64,000 nt of DNA from Streptococcus pneumoniae (GCA_040719455.1 JBFDTN010000001.1:1769501-1833500); one strand, 5' to 3'. Shown: positions 35,451-45,459, numbered from the stretch's first letter. The notes: generated from the sequence alone by a model not told the origin. Numbers and translations are program-made.

Positions 35451-38400
35451 ATGAAGAAACAACTTTGTCTAGCAGCAGCTAGCTTGGCTATTTTATCAGC
35501 CGTACCTCAACATTCTCCTATTGTGCAGGTGTCTGCAGAAGTGCTAGACCAACATACTCAAGTGAGAAATCAATTAAAAACCTTGTATAAGCAAATTACT
35601 GATTTGGAGAGACAGTATAATCAAAGCCAAGGGTTGAAGAAAAATTATAAGGACGAGGTTAAAAAACCTTATTTTAACGAACTAAAAGCATTTGTTGAGA
35701 AAGAGACAGTGGACTCAGTCGATATTTCAGCTTTGATTAGCCAGATTACTGTTGGCGGTGATCCTGATAGAAAGAAAGAAGAATTTGAACAGTTCCTAGC
35801 TGATGTAGCTGCTGATTATGACACACGGTTTGCAGATGCTTTAGATAATTATAAGCATCTTATAGCGAATGCAGATCCAAAATATACCAAGCAGCTAGAG
35901 GAAGCTGCTGGGAAAAAGGATTTAGGAGCTTTGCTGGAAGCATTCAGTGATATTACAAAGCAAATCCAAAAAGATAGAGAACAGCCTAAGGACACTGCGG
36001 ATCCAAAACTGCAAAATGACCTCAAAACCTTGTACAAGCAAATCAAGGAGTTGGCAGTGGTAGGCGATGAAAGCTTGAACTTAACTAAAAAGAACTACTA
36101 TGAGCCTGAAAGTAAAAAGGACTATTTCCAACAGTTAAAAGATTTTGCTGAAAAAGGAAATGCTGATAAGGCTACACTTGAGAAGCTAAAGAAAGAGCTT
36201 GCACCTGAGGGAGATGATGCCTTTAACAAGCTCCTAACGGATGTGGCTACTGATTATGATAAAGTGCTCAACAATCTTGTGAGTGCTTTCCGATCTACTT
36301 TTGGACGAAGCTACCCAGACTATCTCAATCAATTAGAGGAAGTTGCCAAACAAAAAGATGTTGCAGCCTTGCAGCAAAAATTCAAAGAAATTCAAGAGAA
36401 GCTCGATCAAGAAAGAGCATTAAAACCACAAAATGACCTCAAAACCCTGTATAAACAACTTATGGATTTGATGGATTATGACAAACGGGGTACAGGGATT
36501 CTTTCGAAAAGTTATAAAGATTTAGATAAAACAGATAATTTTGCTAAATTAAAAGAGTTTGTAGAAAAAGACTTTCAAGGAGTCACTGCTGACGAGATTA
36601 AAAAATTGCAAGCTGACATTTCAGATAAAGATGTAATTGTAAAAGATTACCAAAAAATGCTTGATAAGCTTGTAGCAGATGCAAAAGTTTTTCTGGAAAG
36701 TAATCCCGATAAGGACAGATATTATAAACAAATAGATGAAGCAGCGAAAAAACGAGATTATACAGAATTAAACGAAACATTCAAGATGATTCAAGCGGAA
36801 ATTGATCAGAAAAAGAACCTACCTGATTATAAAAAACCGCTTTTAGAGGCAGTTAAAAAACTTCCACTACCAACGAACGTCAGAAATAGCTATTTACAGA
36901 GAATCCAAGATGCGACAAGTGCAGAAGAAGCTTCTAAGGTTCACGCAGAAGCATTGGAAGCAGTAAAAGCCCAAGAGGATCTCAAGGCGAAAAAAGAAGC
37001 TGCTAAGAAAGAATTGTCAGGTAAAAACGACTTGGAACCCGATGAGCGTTCAGGATATTTGGAACGTGTGGAAAAGGCTTCAAGTGTAGAGGAAGTTGAT
37101 GCGATTTTGCGTGAAGCAAACGAAAAAGCAGCAAACAACAAACCAATCATCGATAAACGTCAAGCACTGACAGAAGAAATCAAAAAATTAGGCTTTTTGA
37201 CAGAAGACCACCGCTCTGAGTTGAATGACCGCGTAGAGCAAGCGCAGACCGTAGAACAGCTAGATGCTGTCTTGGCAGATGCTAAGAAGAAAAATATCGA
37301 AGATTTAAAAGCGGAAGAAAAAGAAACGCTTAAAAAGGCGAAAGAAATTCTTAAAGTTTTAGATACCCTGCCAGAGTTAAAAGATAAAAATCTTTATGGA
37401 ACAAGTATCGAGACATGGCCGTACATCAAGGACTTATTAAAACCTTATACAAAGGCTTTTGAAAATTTGAAGCCAACAGATGACTACGATGATAACCGAC
37501 TTTATCAGATTCGAGAACATCTTTACTTTGTGACACAGTTTGGAGAGGTGGAGAGACTTGCGCGTGAACTTGAGCAAAAACGCCGCCAGTATCCAGAAAA
37601 TAAAGAGTTAGAAGACGTCATTAAATCCATGTTTACAGGAAGTCCCTGGGCAACCATTGAAACAGGGAAATTTGCTGATTTTAGACATTTCTTGAAAGAT
37701 GATATCTATCCAAAAGCAAAGAAATTTAACGACATCTATGAAAAATTAGAAGCAGAGCACAGCACTCCGCTTACCCCGCTAACACCAGCAGTCAAGACTA
37801 CTAAGGAAACGAAGACCGAAGAGCTTCCATTCGAGGAAAAAGTGGTTGAAAATCCAGACTTACCAAAAGGTGAGCGTAAAGTTACCACCCCAGGTGTGAA
37901 AGGGATTAAAACGATTGTCGAAGAAGTGAAAACGCAAGGCGACAAGGAACTCTCACGGACCAAGATTTCAGAGATGGTTACTAAACCAGCAGTGACACAA
38001 ATTGTCGAAGTTGGCACCAAAGAAGTGAAACCATCTGTACCATTGACACCGCTCACCCCAGCGATTAAGACCACTAAGGAAACAAAGACCGAAGAACTTC
38101 CATTTGAGGAAAAAGTGGTTGAAAATCCAAACCTACCAAAAGGTGAGCGTAAAGTTACAACGCCAGGTGTGAAAGGGATCAAAACGATTGTCGAAGAAGT
38201 GAAAACGCAAGGCGACAAGGAAATCTCACGGACTAAGATTTCAGAGATGGTTACTAAACCAGCAGTGACACAAATTGTCGAAGTTGGCACCAAAGAAGTG
38301 AAACCATCTGTACCATTGACACCGCTCACCCCAGCAATCAAGACCACTAAGGAAACGAAGACCGAAGAACTTCCATTCGAGGAAAAAGTGGGAGAAAATC

Positions 38401-39983
38401 CAAACCTACCAAAAGGCAAGCGTAAAGTTACAACGCCAGGTGTGAAAGGAATCAAAACCATTGTCGAAGAAGTGAAAACTCAAGGCGACAAGGAACTCTC
38501 ACGGACTAAGATTTCCGAGATGATTACCAAACCAGCAGTGACACAGATTGTCGAAGTTGGTACGAAAGAAGTCAAACCATCTGTACCTCAAACACCACTC
38601 ACCCCAGCGATTAAAACCATTCAGGAAGCACGCAGTGAGGAAATTCCATTCACAGAACAAGAAGAACTCAATCCAGAACTTCCACAAGGTGAGCGTAGAA
38701 TTAAAGTACCAGGTGTAAATGGTATTCGTACGATTATTGAAGAAATCAAAACGCAAGGTGATAAGGAGCTTTCACGGAAAGTATTGTCTGAGACAGTGAC
38801 TAAAGAAGCGGTCACTCAGATTGTCGAAGTTGGAACAAAAGCGCCCGTACCAGCGCCACCAGTTACTCCAGCACCGACTCCTCAGCCAGAAGCGCCGATT
38901 GTGCCAGAAACCCCACCAATGGAACCAGAACAAACTCCAGCACCTGCCCCAGCGCCAATTGAACCACAAGCACCGATTGTTCCGGAAACCCCACCAATGG
39001 AACCAGAACAAACCCCGGCGCCCGCCCCAGCACCAATGGAACCGCAAGCACCGATTGTACCAGAGCAACCACAAGTACCGGAACAACCGCAAACCCCAGC
39101 CCCTGCTCCACAACCAGAGAATCCAGCGCCAATTGAACCACAAGCGCCGATTGTGCCGGAGCAACCCCAAGTACCAGAAACTCCAGCGCCAATTGAACCA
39201 CAAGCGCCGATTGTACCAGAGCAACCACCAGTGCCAGAACAACCGCAAACTCCGGCGCCCGCTCCAGCTCCAGAGAATCCAGCGCCAATTGAACCACAAG
39301 CACCGATTGTACCAGAGCAACCACAAGTGCCGGAACAACCGCAAACCCCGGCGCCTGCTCCACAACCAGAGAATCCAGCACCAATGGAACCACAAGCACC
39401 GATTGTACCAGAGCAACCACAAGTGCCAGAACAACCGCAAACTCCGGCGCCCGCTCCACAACCAGAGAGCCCATCGCCAATGGAACCAGAAGCGCCGATT
39501 GTACCAGAGCAACCACAAATCCCAGCACCAGAGGCACCTAAGGAAAAAGAACAACCAAAAGCACCTGAATCTCCTAAAACTTCTCCAATGAAACCAAAAG
39601 AAGAAGCACCAAAAGGAAATGATTCGAAGAAGCCAGAGGATTCTAGCAAAGCAGGTCAATCCAATACTCCAAAAGAAGAGAAAAAGGATAAACCAGCACC
39701 AAAACCTGAAATGCCTAAAGCACCAAAAGGAAACTCTGATACATCTGATAAAGATGGTGTGAAACGACAAAATGAGACTCGTCCGCTTCCACCACGCTCA
39801 GAGAAAAATGCTGATGCAAAAGACCGCATGCTCGGTGGTGCGAAATCTACCAAAGCAGCGAAAAAATCAAATAACCTACCAAAAACAGGTGAGAAATCAA
39901 GCTTTGCACCCCTAGTTGGAATTGCCCTTGCAGGCATTGCAGCATGGTTTAGCAAATGCAAAAAAAGAATCGTGAAAAAATAA
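35451..39983 (+). CDS. LPXTG wall-anchored surface protein with G5 and proline-rich repeats
   Basis: A 1510-residue secreted protein. It has a signal peptide (about 1-30, without YSIRK) and three helical modules of about 140 residues, each starting near LKTLYKQ (residues about 42, 190, 328), of unknown family. Next come three GA-like three-helix modules (about 460-620), a further helical region, and four 91-residue G5-type repeats starting near nucleotides 37776, 38049, 38322 and 38595. The first three are almost identical and the fourth is diverged. A long PEQPQ/APAP-rich stalk follows, then LPKTG, a hydrophobic segment and a basic tail for sortase. It probably binds host ligands (inference). 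Confidence 0.92.
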   Translation: MKKQLCLAAASLAILSAVPQHSPIVQVSAEVLDQHTQVRNQLKTLYKQITDLERQYNQSQGLKKNYKDEVKKPYFNELKAFVEKETVDSVDISALISQITVGGDPDRKKEEFEQFLADVAADYDTRFADALDNYKHLIANADPKYTKQLEEAAGKKDLGALLEAFSDITKQIQKDREQPKDTADPKLQNDLKTLYKQIKELAVVGDESLNLTKKNYYEPESKKDYFQQLKDFAEKGNADKATLEKLKKELAPEGDDAFNKLLTDVATDYDKVLNNLVSAFRSTFGRSYPDYLNQLEEVAKQKDVAALQQKFKEIQEKLDQERALKPQNDLKTLYKQLMDLMDYDKRGTGILSKSYKDLDKTDNFAKLKEFVEKDFQGVTADEIKKLQADISDKDVIVKDYQKMLDKLVADAKVFLESNPDKDRYYKQIDEAAKKRDYTELNETFKMIQAEIDQKKNLPDYKKPLLEAVKKLPLPTNVRNSYLQRIQDATSAEEASKVHAEALEAVKAQEDLKAKKEAAKKELSGKNDLEPDERSGYLERVEKASSVEEVDAILREANEKAANNKPIIDKRQALTEEIKKLGFLTEDHRSELNDRVEQAQTVEQLDAVLADAKKKNIEDLKAEEKETLKKAKEILKVLDTLPELKDKNLYGTSIETWPYIKDLLKPYTKAFENLKPTDDYDDNRLYQIREHLYFVTQFGEVERLARELEQKRRQYPENKELEDVIKSMFTGSPWATIETGKFADFRHFLKDDIYPKAKKFNDIYEKLEAEHSTPLTPLTPAVKTTKETKTEELPFEEKVVENPDLPKGERKVTTPGVKGIKTIVEEVKTQGDKELSRTKISEMVTKPAVTQIVEVGTKEVKPSVPLTPLTPAIKTTKETKTEELPFEEKVVENPNLPKGERKVTTPGVKGIKTIVEEVKTQGDKEISRTKISEMVTKPAVTQIVEVGTKEVKPSVPLTPLTPAIKTTKETKTEELPFEEKVGENPNLPKGKRKVTTPGVKGIKTIVEEVKTQGDKELSRTKISEMITKPAVTQIVEVGTKEVKPSVPQTPLTPAIKTIQEARSEEIPFTEQEELNPELPQGERRIKVPGVNGIRTIIEEIKTQGDKELSRKVLSETVTKEAVTQIVEVGTKAPVPAPPVTPAPTPQPEAPIVPETPPMEPEQTPAPAPAPIEPQAPIVPETPPMEPEQTPAPAPAPMEPQAPIVPEQPQVPEQPQTPAPAPQPENPAPIEPQAPIVPEQPQVPETPAPIEPQAPIVPEQPPVPEQPQTPAPAPAPENPAPIEPQAPIVPEQPQVPEQPQTPAPAPQPENPAPMEPQAPIVPEQPQVPEQPQTPAPAPQPESPSPMEPEAPIVPEQPQIPAPEAPKEKEQPKAPESPKTSPMKPKEEAPKGNDSKKPEDSSKAGQSNTPKEEKKDKPAPKPEMPKAPKGNSDTSDKDGVKRQNETRPLPPRSEKNADAKDRMLGGAKSTKAAKKSNNLPKTGEKSSFAPLVGIALAGIAAWFSKCKKRIVKK
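37776..38867 (+). repeat. Four 273-bp G5 repeats inside the LPXTG gene
   Basis: Units begin at 37776, 38049, 38322 and 38595, exactly 273 bp (91 codons) apart. Units 1-3 differ at few positions, so the copy number can change by recombination. Unit 4 keeps the frame but is clearly older. Confidence 0.9.
38870..39540 (+). repeat. Proline-rich tandem repeats inside the LPXTG gene
   Basis: Degenerate units built from PQAPIVPEQPQVPEQPQTPAPAP and NPAPIEPQ-type blocks, several identical at the DNA level. They form an extended stalk through the cell wall. Long ORFs on the opposite strand here are only by-products of this composition. Confidence 0.85.
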
Positions 39984-39990
39984 TAAAAAA

Positions 39991-40123
39991 GGAAGCGGAA
40001 CAATAATCGTGATTTCGAAGAAATCGATTTTGTAGTCCCCCCTTGGCAAGGTTGACTAGGTCAAATTGTTCAGGTTATAAAAAGAACGAGGTTAGAGACT
40101 TTTGTCCTAACCTCGTTTTTTAT
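39991..40123. repeat. Dispersed palindromic repeat acting as convergent terminator
   Basis: The left part contains the hairpin AATCGTGATTTC/GAAATCGATT, and the right part ends with ACGAGGTTAG/CTAACCTCGT followed by TTTTTT (40087-40122). It matches the same family as 4751 and 23306 (GGTTGAC, GTTCA...ATAAAA, ACGAGGTTRG, ACTTTTGTCC). It lies between the LPXTG gene and the convergent DUF975 gene, whose stop codon is inside the right hairpin. Confidence 0.7.
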
Positions 40124-40955
40124 GTTGTTGATGACTCGCCTGATGTTTCAAGCGTTCATAGAAAATAACTTGACTGGCATACCGATAAGGATAGACATAG
40201 ATGGACAAAGTACCAAAGGTAAAGCTTGATAGAATTGCCCAACCGATGAAGCTCAAATCAAGGATGAATCGACTGCCCTTATACCCTTTCATCATGCGCC
40301 GACTTTGTCTTAGAATGGCGAAAGCCTCTTGATAGTGTCCAGTTTTAAGTTGGTCGCAGAGGATAAATTCGACTTGAGAGTAGGCGTAGTTTTGCGGAAT
40401 GCTGATGATTAGTCCTATAATCATCATGATCACTCCAGCAGCGAGATACATGCTCATGTCTTGTAAACGCCCTTCTTGAGCTAGCGGGATGCCCTCAGGA
40501 TAGGTAAATGCAATATTGAGTATGATAATGCTGGCATACAGCATGAGAAGTGCTCCCATTGTTGCAAGAATGCTCCAAAGAAAGAGCATGATTTCTTTAA
40601 TCAAGAGTGTTAGAAAAACAGGTCCAAAGACATCGCTTTGAAAAGCACGAGTGGAGTCTTGGAAATGAACTTCTTGCTTGTTGCCCTGCAGCACTTCTAG
40701 CAGAGCAGCGAATGCAGATGTGATAAAGATAGACAGGACAAAATTCATGACCCATGGAAAGAGCGTACGATTAAACAAAAAAGTGAAAAATACGCTAGGG
40801 CTTAGAATCTGCTGGATACTGATGGTTGTTGGATGTAAAAGATTAAAAAGAGATGATCCGATAGTGGCAAGAATCGGAGCTAAAAAGAGCAATCGGATAC
40901 CTTTTACTGATGATTGTAATTGACGAGCTTCTGCTCGAATAGCAGAAATATCCAT
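40107..40955 (-). CDS. DUF975 membrane protein
   Basis: A 282-residue protein with about five to six hydrophobic segments and the family start MDISAIRAEARQLQSSVKGIRLLFLAPIL. Function unknown. The final codons (KKRG, stop) overlap the terminator hairpin of the dispersed repeat. Confidence 0.88.
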   Translation of the reverse strand: MDISAIRAEARQLQSSVKGIRLLFLAPILATIGSSLFNLLHPTTISIQQILSPSVFFTFLFNRTLFPWVMNFVLSIFITSAFAALLEVLQGNKQEVHFQDSTRAFQSDVFGPVFLTLLIKEIMLFLWSILATMGALLMLYASIIILNIAFTYPEGIPLAQEGRLQDMSMYLAAGVIMMIIGLIISIPQNYAYSQVEFILCDQLKTGHYQEAFAILRQSRRMMKGYKGSRFILDLSFIGWAILSSFTFGTLSIYVYPYRYASQVIFYERLKHQASHQQHKKRG

Positions 40956-41133
40956 AGAAAACCTCCATTTCTTACCTTCTAGTATATCATAAAGTCTTCA
41001 TATAGAAAGGAAAACCCTTTCTATTTTACAGGATTTTTGATACAATCATACAGGACTCAGTTGGCAAAGCTGACTGAAGGTCAGTGGATTGAAAAAGGAC
41101 TAGGACAAGGCAAGGAGCTTACAGATAACCCTT

Positions 41134-41296
41134 TAGAACCTGTATTCACAGCTCAGCAACTCTATTCAGGGCTTATTTTTCGCTACTCATCGTTACTTTT
41201 TCTCGAAATACAATCAGTATTCCTTCAAAAAAAACGTCTTGATTATCGTAAAATAAGCTCCCGCTTAGAAGACTTCGCTTATGAATACAGGTTCTA
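41134..41296. repeat. Long imperfect inverted repeat (MITE-like)
   Basis: The ends TAGAACCTGTATTCA and TGAATACAGGTTCTA are perfect 15-base complements. Inside, GGGCTTATTTT and AAAATAAGCTC pair again, and looser matches continue, so about 75 bases on each side fold back. An 86-codon ORF (41037-41297) runs across it; I regard the ORF as fortuitous because its C-terminal two-thirds is this palindrome. Confidence 0.55.
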
Positions 41297-41386
41297 GTGC
41301 ATCAAAGCGACTGAACGATATCCTACTCTTTATTCAATGCGCTATAAAATAAGATCTGGGACTGTTTTTCCCAGAATCGGAGGTAA

Positions 41387-42529
<1,143 letters not shown>

Positions 42530-42531
42530 TC

Positions 42532-43162
42532 ATGGAAAAGAACTCTTTCTAAAGACCCTTTATCAGGAAATGATAAAGGCAATCTACAAACTATTGGGAT
42601 CTATGGTCACGGAGGCTTAGGGAAAAGCGTGCTTGTGCAGGAACTTTGGAGCTTGATTGGCACAGAGAGGGCAAATCTACTAGAGACGGATGTCTATGTC
42701 CTAGATAGCTCACTACGTGATTTAGTAGCACCTCGGACCTTTCCAAATCAAAAAGTGACAGCCTGTATGCCTCTCGCTCATGAATTGGGAAGTTTAGAGC
42801 GCGATATAAAAGCGCTGCAAGCTGGCTTGGATATTTTGACGATTGAAAAAGACTGGCAAGCGAGCAAGCGTTTGTCAGGAGGAAAGCCAATTCTCATTGT
42901 GGAAGGGATGTCTGTTTCGTTTCTATCTTCTACCTTGTTTGATGTGAGAATTTGCCTTTATACGGACGAGGAGACTTCGCTAGCCAGAAGATTGACGAGA
43001 GATGTTGCCCACTGCAATCGTAAAGAGGACTTTGTCAGAGCGATGGAAAAAGAGCGACGAGATCAGTATCATGCTTACTATGAAGCCTATCAAGCCCAAG
43101 CAGATATTCTCATTAACCAATCACAGAATCAGTTTGTAATAGAAAGAAATACTTATTTTTGA
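42532..43162 (+). pseudogene. Uridine-kinase-like P-loop NTPase gene with damaged 5' end
   Basis: The long open frame (from a GTG at 42629) encodes DLVAPRTFPNQKV, GKPILIVEGMSVSF and an RDVAHCNRKEDFVRA tail, like small nucleoside-kinase-type ATPases. Its Walker A motif IGIYGHGGLGKSVLVQEL is coded upstream of 42629 in the same frame, but that frame has no start codon and runs back to the tgt stop. The likely N-terminus (KELFLKTLYQEMIKAI) is in another frame. Joining start, helix and P-loop therefore needs one or two frame changes. Either a recent frameshift or an unusual start; a sequencing error is also possible. Confidence 0.65.
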
Positions 43163-43165
43163 TTT

Positions 43166-43192
43166 CGCCTCCCTCAATAGGGAGGTTTTTCT
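43166..43192 (+). terminator. Terminator upstream of the SEC10/PgrA gene
   Basis: GCCTCCCT/AGGGAGGT-type stem (CCTCCC/GGGAGG, loop TCAATA) followed by TTTTTC. The same 25-base sequence recurs after the gene at 45434. Confidence 0.85.
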
Positions 43193-43201
43193 ATAAAAAA
43201 C

Positions 43202-43240
43202 TTGACAAATATATTAGGGGGGGGGGATATAATATATTTG
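43202..43240 (+). promoter_or_regulatory. Promoter with ten-G spacer tract and inverted repeat (probably phase-variable)
   Basis: -35 TTGACA (43202-43207) and -10 TATAAT (43228-43233) are separated by 20 bases, ten of which are an uninterrupted G run (43217-43226). A perfect 11-bp inverted repeat, CAAATATATTA (43206-43216) and TAATATATTTG (43230-43240), brackets the run. Losing three G would give the optimal 17-base spacer, so slippage should switch expression of the surface protein gene 40 bases downstream. Confidence 0.8.
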
Positions 43241-43281
43241 TTGTTAAAATATGTTTTGCAGTCAAACGAAGGAGACGATAT

Positions 43282-45423
43282 ATGAAAAAAGCATCTATTT
43301 ACATGAGCGGATTAGCCCTGGCTTCTGCATCAGCGATTGGACTTGCCGCTAATCAAGAAGTCCATGCAGATGAGCAGATGGATAAAGTCTTGGAACAGGC
43401 AATCAATGAAGCAAAAGCACAGGAAGATGTTGCAGCAGTGCTTCAAGAAGCGAAGCAAGACGTTGCTCAGCAAGAAAAAGTAGTTGCAGCAGCTCAAGCA
43501 GCAGTAGAAAAGCAACAAAAGCAAGTAGCAGACCTAGAGCAAAAGGTTCAAGAAACAGCTCAACTAGACCCTGCGGCAGTAAAAGAGCAAATTAACTCAG
43601 CAAAAGCAACTGTGGCAGCAGAAGAAGAAAAGGTTACAAATTTAGAAAAAGGATTGACTAACCTTGTCTCTGAGCAAGAAAAGCAACAGAAAGAACAAGC
43701 AGCAGTGCAACAAGCAGTGGATGCCAAAAAAGCAGAAGTAGAAGCAAGTCGCAAAAAAGTGAGCGATAACCAAGTTTCTACGGACAATCAAGCAGCCTTG
43801 ACTGAGCAAAAAAATGCTCAACAGGCAGTAAAAGGTGCCCAAGCTAGTTTGACAAAAGCTGAGAAAGAACAAGCAGCAGCCCAAACAGCGTTAGATACAG
43901 CTAATCAGCAAAATAGCCAGAAGAGTCAAAAGAATGACATTCAAGTGGATCAAACGTGGCTTGATAAAGTAGAAACCTATCTAACTTTAGAAAGTGCGGA
44001 TACTCGTGATTTTGACAAAATATCAGCAGCTAAAGAAGAATTGCAAACTATGGCAGCTAGCATGATTGCTAAGAATGCCTATAAAGAAGAAAAAGGATTG
44101 GATGTCAGCAAGACCTATGATCTAGCCAATCTTCCAGCAGCGATCGTAGAAGATCTATCTCACTATGCAGCGAGCCTTTTAAATCCTATTCGGAAACAAT
44201 TACAAACAAATGCCTTGGTTGTAAGTCCTGATTCTGTAAAATTGGCTGACTTAGTCGTAGCAGACTATGAAGCCCATGCTGATCAATTACGAGAATCAAG
44301 TGATGGTAGCGTTTATGGATATTTTGCGGATGTCAAAACAACAGCTAATAAAGTAGGGATTCCAAGTTTAGGAAGCGATCTTCGCTTGTCAATTTCTAAG
44401 GTTTCAACCCAAGTAACTCTACAAGATCTTCATCGTATGGTCTATCAAAGCTTGGTTCAATCTGTTTTTGCCATGAAATCAGATGGAGAAGCCCTTCTTG
44501 ACTTGCCAACAAGAAAATTGAAGGTAGCGCCAAAACAAGATTACATTGGGATTGATTTTTCAAATAGCAAGGACTTTAGCTTATTGCATTTCACAGGAGT
44601 TAGCCAGTCATATGTAGAGCACTCAGCAGATTATAAAGATCGTTTTGGAGTGGTCTATAATGGGACAGTTGTTGCAAACCCTTATGAAAACTCTACTGCA
44701 ACTAGCGTAGATGTCACACCTCTAAAAGATACCTTAGAGAAAGCGAAACAAGCTGTAAAAGCAGCTCAAGAAGGACTTGAAAAAGCTGAACTTCGCTTGA
44801 CAAATGCAAACAAGGCAGTTGCGAATTCAACGACTAGCTCAAAAGCCCAAGAGGAAGCCTTAGCAGCAGCGCAGGCAGAACTTGCTAATAAAGAAAAAGA
44901 ACTAGCCCAACTGGAAGCTACGTTACAAGCAGTTACGAAACAAAGTAATGAAGTAGCTGCAAAAGTAGTAGCCGCAAAAGCAGAAGTTGAAACAGCAAAG
45001 GCTAACGTACAAAAAGCAAAAGCAGCCTTACAAGCAGCAGAAATGCTTGATCAAGATCCAACTGCAAAAGAAAAACTAGCAAAAGAACTCGAAAAAGCGA
45101 AACAAGCCTTAGCAGAGGCTGAAGAAGCGCTAGCCAAAGAAACCTTTATCCTAGAATTTTACAAGGAAATCTTGCCTAAATTTGAAGAATGGGTCAACGC
45201 ACAGTTGAAACAGAAAAAAGAAGGGGAGATGACAACATATCGTCCATCACGCTATATGGCTCCGATGAACAAACAAGTATTGTCTACTAAACCTTTGAAA
45301 AAGCCTGCTTCGACAGCAAAAGCAGCTTTGCCAGCTACAGGAGAGACTTCTTCTTTCCTTAGCTTAATCGGCTTAGGTCTAGGCTTACTAGGTCTCGCTC
45401 AATACAAAAAGAAACAAGGTTAA
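43282..45423 (+). CDS. LPXTG surface protein with SEC10/PgrA-type domain
   Basis: A 713-residue wall-anchored protein. It has a signal peptide (MKKASIYMSGLALASASAIGLAA...VHA), a coiled-coil rich in A, Q, E and K (about 35-220), and a central globular region (about 225-485, from VDQTWLDKVETYLTLESADTRDF to ATSVDVTPLKD) resembling SEC10/PgrA surface-exclusion proteins. A second coiled-coil (about 490-640) follows, then LPATG, a membrane segment and KKKQG. Start at 43282 behind AAGGAGA; an upstream in-frame extension to 43159 would run through the terminator and promoter. Relatives occur on conjugative elements, but no conjugation genes are nearby. Confidence 0.9.
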   Translation: MKKASIYMSGLALASASAIGLAANQEVHADEQMDKVLEQAINEAKAQEDVAAVLQEAKQDVAQQEKVVAAAQAAVEKQQKQVADLEQKVQETAQLDPAAVKEQINSAKATVAAEEEKVTNLEKGLTNLVSEQEKQQKEQAAVQQAVDAKKAEVEASRKKVSDNQVSTDNQAALTEQKNAQQAVKGAQASLTKAEKEQAAAQTALDTANQQNSQKSQKNDIQVDQTWLDKVETYLTLESADTRDFDKISAAKEELQTMAASMIAKNAYKEEKGLDVSKTYDLANLPAAIVEDLSHYAASLLNPIRKQLQTNALVVSPDSVKLADLVVADYEAHADQLRESSDGSVYGYFADVKTTANKVGIPSLGSDLRLSISKVSTQVTLQDLHRMVYQSLVQSVFAMKSDGEALLDLPTRKLKVAPKQDYIGIDFSNSKDFSLLHFTGVSQSYVEHSADYKDRFGVVYNGTVVANPYENSTATSVDVTPLKDTLEKAKQAVKAAQEGLEKAELRLTNANKAVANSTTSSKAQEEALAAAQAELANKEKELAQLEATLQAVTKQSNEVAAKVVAAKAEVETAKANVQKAKAALQAAEMLDQDPTAKEKLAKELEKAKQALAEAEEALAKETFILEFYKEILPKFEEWVNAQLKQKKEGEMTTYRPSRYMAPMNKQVLSTKPLKKPASTAKAALPATGETSSFLSLIGLGLGLLGLAQYKKKQG

Positions 45424-45433
45424 ATCATTTGAC

Positions 45434-45459
45434 CGCCTCCCTCAATAGGGAGGTTTTTT
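45434..45459 (+). terminator. Terminator downstream of the SEC10/PgrA gene
   Basis: CGCCTCCCTCAATAGGGAGG followed by TTTTTTC, identical over about 25 bases to the terminator before the gene's promoter. Confidence 0.9.

Noticed and set aside
37736..39770. Several long minus-strand ORFs opposite the LPXTG gene
   Set aside because: They mirror the repetitive G5 and proline codons, have low-complexity products and no ribosome sites.
35451..39983. Reading the direct repeats as a CRISPR array
   Set aside because: Units are 273 bp, in frame and coding; no short repeat-spacer pattern or cas gene occurs in the window.
41037..41297. 86-residue hypothetical protein before tgt
   Set aside because: About two thirds of it is the 163-bp inverted repeat, and there is no clear Shine-Dalgarno site.
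43159..43281. Upstream extension of the SEC10/PgrA protein
   Set aside because: It would translate the terminator and promoter; the signal peptide starts at 43282 behind a good ribosome site.
43282..45423. Sign of an integrated conjugative element
   Set aside because: Only the surface-exclusion-like protein points that way; there are no relaxase, coupling-protein, integrase or att sites, and it sits beside the ribosomal block.
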